16,188 nucleotides of DNA, taken from NCBI GenBank assembly GCA_002410715.1, contig DHOG01000041.1, positions 1 to 16,188 on the forward strand, read 5' to 3'. A program made the translations under genes and the position numbers. Under the pieces are notes generated by a model that saw only the letters and a list, made by a program, of their open reading frames with translations, did no database searches and had not been told where the DNA came from. Each line of letters begins with the position of its first letter. Position 1 is the first letter of the stretch. Shown piece after piece: positions 1 to 6,268 of the stretch. The stretch is from Ruminococcaceae bacterium UBA5396. GTDB taxonomy: Bacteria > Bacillota > Clostridia > Oscillospirales > Acutalibacteraceae.

Positions 1-51
1 GTTGGGCTCATAACCCAAAGGTCAGAGGTTCAAATCCTCTCTCCGCAACCA
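1..51 (+). tRNA. Initiator tRNA-fMet (CAT), 3' part only
   Basis: The window opens inside a tRNA gene; the acceptor 5' strand and D arm lie to the left. Visible parts are an anticodon stem at 2-6/14-18, the loop at 7-13 with anticodon CAT at 9-11, a five-base variable loop, a T stem at 24-28/36-40 around TTCAAAT, the acceptor 3' strand at 41-47 and an encoded ACCA end at 48-51. Two signs point to the initiator rather than elongator Met or tRNA-Ile2: three consecutive G:C pairs next to the anticodon loop (GGG/CCC), and an A at the position corresponding to A72, which in bacterial initiators faces an unpaired C1. The C1 itself is outside the window, so that half is inferred. Confidence 0.93.
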
Positions 52-94
52 AAACAAAAATCCTGTCGAATTTTGTCGGCAGGATTTTTGTTTT
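51..94 (+). terminator. Intrinsic terminator after tRNA-fMet
   Basis: An 18-base arm starting at the last A of the tRNA CCA (51-68) pairs with 77-94 around an 8-base loop. The G:C-rich top is TCCTGTCG/CGGCAGGA with one G:U pair, and the lower stem is A-rich on the left and T-rich on the right, giving a long U tract in the RNA. It directly abuts the tRNA, so it most likely ends a tRNA transcription unit that begins outside the window. Confidence 0.88.
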
Positions 95-100
95 GTATTA

Positions 101-130
101 TTCACTTTATTTTCTTTTTTATGTTATAAT
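101..130 (+). promoter_or_regulatory. Possible extended -10 promoter for the membrane protein at 159
   Basis: TATAAT at 125-130 is preceded by TGT, which fits an extended -10 (TGn). A partial -35, TTCACT at 101-106, lies 18 bases upstream. The spacing to the start at 159 leaves room for a short leader. The -35 is poor and the region is very A+T-rich, so chance matches are likely. Confidence 0.4.
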
Positions 131-158
131 TATCCTAATAAAGGAGGGCGTGGGGTGT

Positions 159-800
159 ATGAAAATATTCAAAAAGTCTTCAATATTAGCATGCGTTTAT
201 TTACTAATCGTAGGTATTATTAATCTCACTATGGGTTATCCGAAACATCTTAATATTAGCGAATTCGCATTTACAATCAATTATTATATTCCCAAGATTA
301 CATATTTAATCTATATTGTACTTTCGATTTTTACTTTAGTAAAACTATTTTTTCGCAGGCAGATTTTAATTCATAAAATAGTCAGTGTTGTGTTAGCACT
401 AAGTGGACTTATCCAAATCTTTGTAATCCTAATGTATTATTATAATATTAGGATTTATTATAAGTTTATCTCTTATCGAGACTTTCCTCAAATAGCAAGC
501 CATATCGCTCTTATTATTATTGCTTTGCTTATGATTTTAATTTCCATAAACACATTTAAACCATTCATAAGTAACAAAATAGCGTTAATTTCCTCCATTT
601 GTGTATTTGCGTTTAGAACGGTAGTTTATTTAACCTCAACCATTTCGCACACTTATTTTGTTGGGAATGCTAGATACTTAATTAACACATTTATTATTAT
701 TTTTGGTTCAATATTGATAGGTTTAGCGGCGTTCTGGGCAAGTTATATAAGTTTAAAAACAACTGGTAATTTTACAAATAACTCTGCAGAAAAAGCATAG
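159..800 (+). CDS. Hypothetical multi-pass membrane protein
   Basis: I do not recognise a family. The product is 213 residues, almost entirely hydrophobic, with about six predicted membrane segments separated by short loops and a short polar tail (KTTGNFTNNSAEKA). The frame is open from 93, but ATG 159 is the better start: AAGGAGGG at 141-148 lies about ten bases upstream, and nothing like a ribosome binding site precedes 93. No catalytic or metal-binding motif is visible. Base composition is A+T-richer than the genes to the right, in keeping with either its hydrophobic coding or recent acquisition downstream of a tRNA. It stands alone between a tRNA terminator and an MFS gene, so context gives no function. 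Confidence 0.7.
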   Translation: MKIFKKSSILACVYLLIVGIINLTMGYPKHLNISEFAFTINYYIPKITYLIYIVLSIFTLVKLFFRRQILIHKIVSVVLALSGLIQIFVILMYYYNIRIYYKFISYRDFPQIASHIALIIIALLMILISINTFKPFISNKIALISSICVFAFRTVVYLTSTISHTYFVGNARYLINTFIIIFGSILIGLAAFWASYISLKTTGNFTNNSAEKA

Positions 801-1122
801 ATTTATCGCCTCTAAACTTTCATGTTTTCTGTGTCGGGATGGCATCTTTTTCGTTATCTTTGGCAACGATATAAAAGAAAATGAGAGCAATGGGTAGTAT
901 ATATACATTAAGATTTCGTGCATCTTTTTTGGCACTATTTTAAATTCTATATTTATCACTCTGATAAATTATCGTTTTTCAGATTAAAATTCAAAAGGTG
1001 ACAAATTTAGATACGAAATATGTCACCTTTTTATATGTATGTATGATAGAATTTTACGGAGATTATAAATATAATAGGAACTGGTATTATATTTTTCATA
1101 CAGATTATTTTTTGGAGGGCCA
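801..1122. other. Gene-free spacer of about 320 bases
   Basis: No convincing gene on either strand. The stretch contains a hairpin with a T tract at 993-1031 and the leader of the MFS gene. On the minus strand a short open frame ending at a TGA (820-822) reads like a membrane segment followed by a charged tail, but it has no start codon; it may be a gene remnant or chance. Confidence 0.6.
993..1031 (+). terminator. Terminator-like hairpin upstream of the MFS gene
   Basis: AAAAGGTGACA (993-1003) is an exact inverted match to TGTCACCTTTT (1021-1031), 11 bp with a 17-base loop, followed by TTATATG. On the plus strand the stem runs into Ts, and its A/T flanks make it workable in both directions. 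It could end transcription of the membrane gene at 159-800, or act as a leader hairpin or operator for the MFS gene about 90 bases downstream. The long loop makes it a weaker terminator than others in the window. Confidence 0.55.
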
Positions 1123-2292
1123 ATGTATTCACTTTTACTTATCGTCATATACATTGCGTTTATCAGTCTCGGTCTGCCTGATTCGCTTTTGGGTTCTGCA
1201 TGGCCTGTTATGTACAAGCAGTTTGAGGCACCGTTGTCTTACGTAGGCATTGTATCAATGATTATCGCCAGCGGCACCATTGTTTCCAGTCTTATGTCAG
1301 ATCGACTGACACGAAAGTTCGGCGCATGGCTTGTTACCGCATCCAGCGTGATGATGACGGCCACTGCGCTGTTCGGATTTTCAATTTCCGGTTCGATTAT
1401 TTCTCTTTGCCTATGGGCAGTTCCGTACGGACTCGGAGCAGGTGCAGTTGACGCGGCCTTAAACAATTATGTCGCATTGCACTACACTTCTCGGCATATG
1501 AGTTGGCTGCATTGTTTTTGGGGTGTTGGGGCGGCAATAAGCCCATATATCATGAGTCATTGTCTGATGAATGGATTGGGTTGGAATGCCGGATATGGTT
1601 CAATAGCCGGTATTCAGATGGTGCTAACTGCAATACTTTTTTTAAGCCATCCCCTTTGGAAAAGAGAACCGATTGTTAATAACAATGATAAAAAACCTGC
1701 GGAAGTTCTGGGTCTGCGGCAAGCCTTGAAAATTAAGGGCGTTAAACTTATCCTTATAGCCTTTTTTGGCTATTGTGCTCTTGAAAGTACAACAGGACTG
1801 TGGGCAAGCAGTTATCTTGTTAAACACCATGGAATTGATGCCGAAACGGCAGCAAGATTTGCATCACTGTTTTTTATTGGCATTACTTTTGGGCGCTTTC
1901 TCAGCGGGTTTATCGCTGAAAAGGTGGGGGATAAACTGCTTATTCGTTATGGAATTGTAATAATAATGGTTGGCGTCGTTTTGGTAGGGCTTCCTTTGGG
2001 AGCAAATATTTTGGCATTGCTAGGGCTTATTATAATCGGCCTTGGTTGTGCCCCGGTGTATCCCTCAATCATTCACTCTACACCCTCAAACTTTGGTAAA
2101 GAGAATTCTCAGGCAATTATTGGAATCCAAATGGCAAGTGCATATACCGGTAGTACCTTTATGCCTCCGCTCTTTGGTATAATTGCTGACTATATAAACA
2201 TTGGTGCGTATCCGTTCTACCTGATGTTCTTCGCAATCCTTATGCTTTTGATGTCCGAACGGTTGTCCGGAATAATAAGGGCTAATAAATGA
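1123..2292 (+). CDS. MFS transporter
   Basis: A 389-residue protein with about 12 membrane segments, the standard size for the major facilitator superfamily. It has the N-terminal helix pattern FISLGLPDSLLGSAWP, and the conserved MFS loop between helices 2 and 3 appears as SDRLTRKFGAW at about residues 59-69. A hydrophilic central loop near residues 178-193 separates the two six-helix halves, and FGRFLSGFIAEKVG near 252-265 is the equivalent loop of the second half. The general look is that of the FucP/YfkF-like sugar or drug exporters; the substrate cannot be read from sequence. GGAGGG at 1114-1119 precedes ATG 1123 at a rather short distance (3-4 bases). It is a single gene facing the minus-strand PII-like gene, and I see no strong terminator in the 43-base gap. 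Confidence 0.88.
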   Translation: MYSLLLIVIYIAFISLGLPDSLLGSAWPVMYKQFEAPLSYVGIVSMIIASGTIVSSLMSDRLTRKFGAWLVTASSVMMTATALFGFSISGSIISLCLWAVPYGLGAGAVDAALNNYVALHYTSRHMSWLHCFWGVGAAISPYIMSHCLMNGLGWNAGYGSIAGIQMVLTAILFLSHPLWKREPIVNNNDKKPAEVLGLRQALKIKGVKLILIAFFGYCALESTTGLWASSYLVKHHGIDAETAARFASLFFIGITFGRFLSGFIAEKVGDKLLIRYGIVIIMVGVVLVGLPLGANILALLGLIIIGLGCAPVYPSIIHSTPSNFGKENSQAIIGIQMASAYTGSTFMPPLFGIIADYINIGAYPFYLMFFAILMLLMSERLSGIIRANK

Positions 2293-2335
2293 GTTGGTAT
2301 TTATCTATTTTCAGAAAAGAGTTGTATTGCTTTGT

Positions 2336-2671
2336 TTAACAGAAAATCTCATCGACAGGAATAGTAAACATAAAACCTCCATCCGGTTTCTTTTCATCTT
2401 TTAACAAATACTGTATGGCTTCAACTACTTTATATAATTTTTCTTGATTTTTTATGACGGTAAATATTGTCTTATTATATGGGTGACGGTCTATTAATAG
2501 GTTTTTCAACGATCCGAATAGAGGTATGTCGGTAATATCATTATTCACAATAGTGCTTGCCATACCTTGACTATCTAAAGTGGTTGCTCCCTTTACATTG
2601 TGTTTTACTAAAATTGATAATACATCTTCAAGGTATTCGGTTTTGTTTAGTACTATGATTAAAACTTTCAT
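2336..2671 (-). CDS. PII-like signalling protein, partner of the antiporter
   Basis: A 111-residue cytoplasmic protein with the size and layout of the PII/PII-like superfamily. It opens with a beta strand (MKVLIIVLNK) followed by a helix (EYLEDVLSILVKHNVKGATTL), has a central variable stretch where PII carries its T-loop, and a second beta-alpha unit (TIFTVIKNQEKLYKVVEAIQYLL). It ends with GGFMFTIPVDEI, which resembles the PII C-terminal strand. Canonical PII residues such as the uridylylated T-loop tyrosine are not evident, so this is a divergent member. Its ATG shares one base with the antiporter TAA stop, so the two are translationally coupled. By analogy with PII-like proteins that gate transporters (GlnK/AmtB) or bind c-di-AMP (PstA, SbtB), I infer that it regulates the antiporter. 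Ligand unknown. Confidence 0.62.
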   Translation of the reverse strand: MKVLIIVLNKTEYLEDVLSILVKHNVKGATTLDSQGMASTIVNNDITDIPLFGSLKNLLIDRHPYNKTIFTVIKNQEKLYKVVEAIQYLLKDEKKPDGGFMFTIPVDEIFC

Positions 2672-3873
2672 TAACTTTCGCTCCCTTCATGAATATAGGT
2701 ACAATAGACGTCATCTATATCGGTTTCCTCTGCCAATGTCTGTTCATTGCGGTAAGCATCTAATCCATTTATTTCTCCGGCTTTTTGAATGGCGAGTTTT
2801 GAGAAAATTGGACCTGTAGTTTCAAATATTACAATACTGAACATTATAATGGTTGTTATAGCAGTGGCGTATTCCGGTAGCTGTTGTCTCACTAAAACAG
2901 ATAGTCCAATCGAGACTCCCCCTTGCGGAAGAAGGGCAAGACCCAAATACTTTGTTACCGACTTTTCTGCTTTCACAGACAGGGAACCGACTAAGCTTCC
3001 TAAGTACTTTCCCAAAGCGCGAGAAAACACATATGCTACTCCAATTAAGCCAATTGTTTTTAAAATACTAAGGTTAAGTGTTGCGCCGGCTAGGGTAAAA
3101 AACAGTACATAGAATGAAGAGACAAAATTATTAATAGATTTAAATGCTCTATCCGGCTTATGTAGAAGGTTAACCAAGGTTGCCCCAATCATCATATTGG
3201 TTAATAATGGTGATAGGCCTAATAGATTTGAAGCGCCCACGCCCAAACCGATGGCAACAAGCGAGACAACTTGCAAATCATCATGACTTTTTAATTTTTT
3301 TAAGACCATTGTCAAAATGAGGCCAATCGCAAGTCCAACGGCTAGGGATCCTGCTATTTCAACCAGTGGATCAAATAGCAGGCTGGAGAATGATGGCTTC
3401 ACCCCGCTTATTGACATTTTTGCAAGGGAGATAGCAATGCCAAATGCCATAATTCCAAATGCGTCATCTAGGGCGACAACCGGCAAAATCGTTCTTGTTA
3501 ACTGTCCGTTCGCCCTGTATTGCCTAATGACAAGAAGGGTTGCGGCCGGTGCGGTTGCAGCTGACATTGATGCAATAACAATACTAAACGCAAAATCCTT
3601 ATGAAAAATAAAATACATAACGGAAAAAACAACGATTATGGCGCCCATTACTTCTGCAAATGTAATAATAAATATTGATTTCCCATATCTCTTCATGTCC
3701 TTTAATACAAATTCGCTTCCAATACTAAAAGCGATAAAAGCAAGTGCGAGTTCACTGATAATCTCCAGTGATTTTGCGGTTCCTGAACCAACGAAATTAA
3801 AAAATGATGGACCAAGAAGCAATCCAACAATTAAGTAACCCGATACGTTGGGTAATTTGATTAAGTTTGCCAA
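2671..3873 (-). CDS. CPA2-type cation:proton antiporter (KefB/NapA-like)
   Basis: An integral membrane antiporter that exchanges Na+ or K+ for H+. From the TTG at 3873 it has 400 residues and about 12 membrane segments. The second helix begins LPNVSGYLIVGLLLGP. An unwound-helix signature appears as TAPAATLLVIRQYRA (about 107-121), the paired aspartates of the ion site are Asp136-Asp137 in VVALDDAFG, and LALLPQGGVSIGL marks a late helix. The frame stays open upstream to a TAG at 3943-3945 and encodes a typical CPA2 first helix (VGFLGGRLANL), so translation probably begins near 3930, not at TTG 3873; yet no ATG, GTG or TTG lies there (see findings). Transcription passes through a c-di-AMP riboswitch. 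The cation cannot be assigned; c-di-AMP control favours K+ or osmotic homeostasis. Confidence 0.88.
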   Translation of the reverse strand: MANLIKLPNVSGYLIVGLLLGPSFFNFVGSGTAKSLEIISELALAFIAFSIGSEFVLKDMKRYGKSIFIITFAEVMGAIIVVFSVMYFIFHKDFAFSIVIASMSAATAPAATLLVIRQYRANGQLTRTILPVVALDDAFGIMAFGIAISLAKMSISGVKPSFSSLLFDPLVEIAGSLAVGLAIGLILTMVLKKLKSHDDLQVVSLVAIGLGVGASNLLGLSPLLTNMMIGATLVNLLHKPDRAFKSINNFVSSFYVLFFTLAGATLNLSILKTIGLIGVAYVFSRALGKYLGSLVGSLSVKAEKSVTKYLGLALLPQGGVSIGLSVLVRQQLPEYATAITTIIMFSIVIFETTGPIFSKLAIQKAGEINGLDAYRNEQTLAEETDIDDVYCTYIHEGSES

Positions 3874-3938
3874 CCTACCTCCGAGAAACCCTACAGCTAA
3901 AACAACGCTGACTTTTAAAATAATATCTACTGAAATCT

Positions 3939-3944
3939 CCTCCT
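3939..3944 (-). promoter_or_regulatory. Strong Shine-Dalgarno for the antiporter
   Basis: AGGAGG on the minus strand is the only strong ribosome binding site in the leader, and it lies just downstream of the riboswitch terminator. The codon eight bases on is GTA (3928-3930), in frame with the antiporter, which argues that translation starts there or nearby and not at the annotated-looking TTG 57 bases further on. Confidence 0.7.
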
Positions 3945-3984
3945 ATTTATTTGTGGTGGTCTACGCTAAACCTGTTAAAAGCAC

Positions 3985-4021
3985 AAAAAAAGCGTAAATA
4001 CAACTATGTTGTATTTGCGCT
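3985..4021 (-). terminator. Riboswitch expression-platform terminator
   Basis: On the minus strand a 14-bp stem (4021-4008 with 4004-3991, one G:U pair) closes a 3-base loop and is followed by seven Ts (3991-3985). It sits immediately after the c-di-AMP aptamer and before the antiporter ribosome binding site, the layout of a transcriptional OFF switch. The aptamer 3' end (GGAGTGCTCC region) abuts the stem, so competition between aptamer P1 closure and terminator formation is plausible. Confidence 0.9.
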
Positions 4022-4133
4022 TGGAGCACTCCTATGAGGTTAGCTGACGGGTTAGGGCATCCAAGTTGCCCTTCTTAAAGTAAGATTAACCCCAAAAAGA
4101 CGGTTCCCCCACTATTTCAAATATTCGGAGATA
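4022..4133 (-). ncRNA. ydaO: c-di-AMP riboswitch (ydaO/yuaA motif)
   Basis: Read on the minus strand, the conserved blocks of the ydaO aptamer appear in order: CTCCGAAT near the 5' end (4130-4123), GGGGGAACCG (4110-4101), TTGGGGTTAATC (4095-4084), a hairpin GGGCAACTTGGATGCCC (4071-4055), and CCGTCAGCTAACCTC (4050-4036). CUCC/GGAG can close a short P1 (4130-4127 with 4031-4028). These blocks match the known Firmicute ydaO consensus closely. Known members bind two c-di-AMP molecules and usually lower expression of K+/osmolyte transport or wall-remodelling genes. Here the aptamer is followed by a terminator and a cation:proton antiporter plus a PII-like gene. Confidence 0.95.
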
Positions 4134-4143
4134 ACTATTTATT

Positions 4144-4171
4144 ATTATATCATAATTTTAAATATCGTCAA
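4144..4171 (-). promoter_or_regulatory. Sigma-A-type promoter of the riboswitch/antiporter unit
   Basis: On the minus strand, TTGACG (4171-4166) and TATAAT (4149-4144) are 16 bases apart, and TGA directly before TATAAT gives an extended -10. A start near 4137 would put the first base just ahead of the riboswitch aptamer, which fits the usual short leader of these elements. Confidence 0.85.
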
Positions 4172-4249
4172 CCGCCAAGCCTTCAAAATAACTGAGTTTC
4201 TGAAGAGCTTGCTCTAAATTATGATCTTTCAACTGTTCTTTTGTGTTTT

Positions 4250-4296
4250 AATAACTCAATTACCCTCGGCTAAAAGCCGAGGGTAATTGAGTTATT
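4250..4296 (-). terminator. 22-bp terminator at the end of the agr/c-di-GMP operon
   Basis: A perfect 22-bp inverted repeat (4250-4271 and 4275-4296) with an AAA loop has the G:C-rich top ACCCTCGGCT/AGCCGAGGGT. It overlaps the TAA stop of the GGDEF/HD-GYP gene. The U tract is modest, but the stem is long; it separates this operon from the antiporter promoter that starts about 80 bases on. The stretch between (4172-4249) shows no other feature. Confidence 0.85.
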
Positions 4297-5971
4297 ATTT
4301 TGTCATATTATCTGATTCCATTGCAGCTATAAATGTCTCTGTGAGCTGGGGATCGAATTGCGTGCCGCTGTGGGTACGGATTTCTTGGTATGCCTGCTCA
4401 ACCGTTTTAGTAGGCTTATAAGGGCGACGGTGCGTCATGGCATCGAAGCTGTCGGCAAGGGTAAGCAAGCGTGCCAGGTAAGGTATCTCTTCGCCTTTCA
4501 TCCCGTTCGGGTAGCCATTGCCGTCATAGCGCTCATGGTGACTTAGGACAATGGGGACAAGATTCTTAAGTTCAGGTATATGCGCAATGATTTCGGCACT
4601 GTCCTTGGGATGCTTCTTGAGCTCTTCCCACTGCTCGACAGTGAGTTTTTCGTCGGTAATCAGTAATTCTTTCGGCACATTGATTTTCCCCAAATCATGC
4701 AGGTAAGCAGCACATATCAGCTTTTTCTTGGTTTCATAATCCATTTTCATATAGTCTGCTACCTTTTCACAAAAAAGGACAACGCGTTCAACATGGCTGT
4801 AAGTATACCTGTCACGTGAATTAATAACCGTAATAAGAGTTTTGATAGGCTGCAAAGCGTTGAGAAGTTGCCCATCTTCGCCATGGTTATGAGAAAATTC
4901 GTCGAAAATGGAGGCGAACATTTCAACACGATTGCTGCGTAAAAATTTTGCCCGATAGAGAGCTGCATCTGTACGGTCTATCAGTGCCACCGGGGTGTCA
5001 TCTTTCCCCATGGACTGCGAGACACCGGCAGAGATCGTTAGGTTATGTCTTGGCAGATGATCCTGACCTTCAAATACATATGAATCAACAATTTCTTTTA
5101 AATGTGATGCGAATTCAGCAGCTTGTTCTTTTGTAACATCGGTTAAGATCAGACCGAACTCTTCGCCGCCATATCTGCAGGCAATCTGTCCTTTTTTAAT
5201 ATTCTGTTTTATCAGACGTGCGACAGTCCGCAGAACTTGATCTCCCTGCTGATGACCGAATATATCATTGTAGGCTTTAAATCCATCCAAATCCATCATA
5301 ATCAAAGATACAGGTTTTTTATCGATATCCTGTTTTTTAAAATAGTCTTTGAGGTATTCATGAAAATACCGATGGTTATATAAATTTGTAAGCCCGTCTC
5401 TGTTTACAAAGGTGAGAAGTGTATCAATATGATTTCTCTCTAACTGGACATAATACCCAAGCGTCCAGGCAACAACAATAAACATGGAGGACAGAGCGAG
5501 GTCGTTTTCAAAGTATATATTGACAGACTGATTTGATTTATGTAATAAATCAATCGCCAGTACAAATACTGAGGAACAACCAGCAATGACTAGTCCGATT
5601 TTCATATTATATTCAATTGTATAGGCGACAATCAAGAATATAAATAAAAATTTATAGCTGCTTTGATGCATTCCGCTCATGATTACGGAAAATGCACATA
5701 GACTAAAAAAAATCGCCATTTCGAGGATACTAAGTAATTTATTGTTTTTCTTTTTTTTGTCAATCGAAAACCATATAAGCATAACGATAGAGAGGACAAC
5801 TAAGGCAACGGCGACTGCAAAAAAGTTTAAACCTAAAGCCTCATCAGAAGTTAATCCTTTAAAAATACCTTGAAAAATCGGTGAAGCACAAAAGAAAAGC
5901 GTTAAAATCCTCAATATAAAAAACATTGAGCCAATCTGTTCTTTTTTGTATTTATCAAATGATTTATTCAT
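4295..5971 (-). CDS. Membrane GGDEF + HD-GYP c-di-GMP enzyme
   Basis: A 558-residue bifunctional candidate (numbering here from an in-frame TTG two codons earlier, 560). Residues about 18-180 hold six membrane helices with little extracellular loop. A short linker leads to a GGDEF domain (about 192-355) with DRDGLTNLYN-like entry (NRDGLTNLYN), MDLDGFKAYND and an intact GGEEF active site (270-274); no RxxD I-site is present five residues before it. The HD-GYP domain (about 378-555) has His395, HD at 427-428, His456, HHERYDGNGYP at 480-490 and LADSFDAMT at 508-515, all expected for an active c-di-GMP phosphodiesterase. ATG 5971 was chosen over TTG 5977; the ribosome binding site is weak (AAAGATGG). 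It is last in the agr-type operon, in the place where other agr loci carry the AgrC kinase, so I infer that it senses or relays the peptide signal. Confidence 0.93.
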   Translation of the reverse strand: MNKSFDKYKKEQIGSMFFILRILTLFFCASPIFQGIFKGLTSDEALGLNFFAVAVALVVLSIVMLIWFSIDKKKKNNKLLSILEMAIFFSLCAFSVIMSGMHQSSYKFLFIFLIVAYTIEYNMKIGLVIAGCSSVFVLAIDLLHKSNQSVNIYFENDLALSSMFIVVAWTLGYYVQLERNHIDTLLTFVNRDGLTNLYNHRYFHEYLKDYFKKQDIDKKPVSLIMMDLDGFKAYNDIFGHQQGDQVLRTVARLIKQNIKKGQIACRYGGEEFGLILTDVTKEQAAEFASHLKEIVDSYVFEGQDHLPRHNLTISAGVSQSMGKDDTPVALIDRTDAALYRAKFLRSNRVEMFASIFDEFSHNHGEDGQLLNALQPIKTLITVINSRDRYTYSHVERVVLFCEKVADYMKMDYETKKKLICAAYLHDLGKINVPKELLITDEKLTVEQWEELKKHPKDSAEIIAHIPELKNLVPIVLSHHERYDGNGYPNGMKGEEIPYLARLLTLADSFDAMTHRRPYKPTKTVEQAYQEIRTHSGTQFDPQLTETFIAAMESDNMTK

Positions 5972-6032
5972 GACCAATTAACCATCTTTCAGATCATAGT
6001 GCGATTAGCGTGTACAGAATGGTGATTATATA

Positions 6033-6075
6033 GAATATGGGCGGACTTATCCTATTTGGATGTCCGCCCATATTC
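6033..6075 (-). repeat. 14-bp perfect inverted repeat between agrD and the c-di-GMP enzyme gene
   Basis: GAATATGGGCGGAC (6033-6046) and GTCCGCCCATATTC (6062-6075) flank a 15-base loop. On the minus strand the stem follows the agrD stop by 16 bases and runs into TATATAATC, not a proper U tract. It could be a partial terminator that keeps agrBD RNA above the enzyme RNA, an RNA end-protecting or processing hairpin, or an operator. The TATAAT inside the trailing bases has no good -35. Confidence 0.8.
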
Positions 6076-6091
6076 CAATAGAATCCAAGAC

Positions 6092-6226
6092 TTAGCGATC
6101 CTGCAGTGATTTGGGCTCTTCGGGCTGATAGTAGAAAATCATGCACGCGGAGGATGCCATTGTTGTTGCAACAAAGGAGCAAACCATTGCGGCAACAGCC
6201 ATCAGGGGTTTAAAATACTTTTTCAT
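6092..6226 (-). CDS. agrD: AgrD-type cyclic autoinducer peptide precursor
   Basis: A 44-residue precursor. Residues 1-24 form an amphipathic/hydrophobic leader (MKKYFKPLMAVAAMVCSF...). The core is SSACMIFY and the tail is YQPEEPKSLQDR. Aligned on the conserved Pro and Leu, YQPEEPKSL (33-41) matches position for position the nine residues after the ring of S. aureus AgrD (DEVEVPKEL). This places a five-residue thiolactone ring at Cys28-Tyr32, the standard AIP ring size, with AgrB cutting after Tyr32. The length of the exported N-terminal tail (from Ser25/Ser26 or earlier) is not determined. AAAGGAG lies seven bases before ATG 6226. The gene sits 42 bases after agrB, the canonical BD order. Too short to be found by length-limited ORF calling. 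Confidence 0.93.
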   Translation of the reverse strand: MKKYFKPLMAVAAMVCSFVATTMASSACMIFYYQPEEPKSLQDR

Positions 6227-6268
6227 GTTTGTTCTCCTTTCATTAATTTATAAGAAATAAAAAAAGTG

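Noticed and set aside
93..158. Longer start for the membrane protein at 93
   Set aside because: It overlaps the tRNA terminator, has no ribosome binding site, and the AAGGAGGG at 141-148 points to ATG 159.
1..800. Possible integrated element beginning at the tRNA
   Set aside because: No integrase gene and no repeat of the tRNA 3' end is found in the window; one A+T-rich membrane gene is not enough.
820..949. Minus-strand frame reading like a membrane segment plus charged tail (…LPIALIFFYIVAKDNEKDAIPTQKT)
   Set aside because: No ATG, GTG or TTG and no ribosome site before the in-frame stop upstream; it might be a gene remnant but cannot be told from chance in A+T-rich DNA.
4022..4133. Idea that this leader might be a c-di-GMP riboswitch, given the neighbouring GGDEF/HD-GYP gene
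   Set aside because: The conserved blocks, including CCGTCAGCTAACC, are those of the ydaO c-di-AMP class, and the leader faces the antiporter, not the enzyme gene.
5969..6032. Internal promoter for the GGDEF/HD-GYP gene using the TATAAT after the hairpin
   Set aside because: The hexamer 17 bases upstream does not resemble a -35; kept only as a remark in the hairpin entry.
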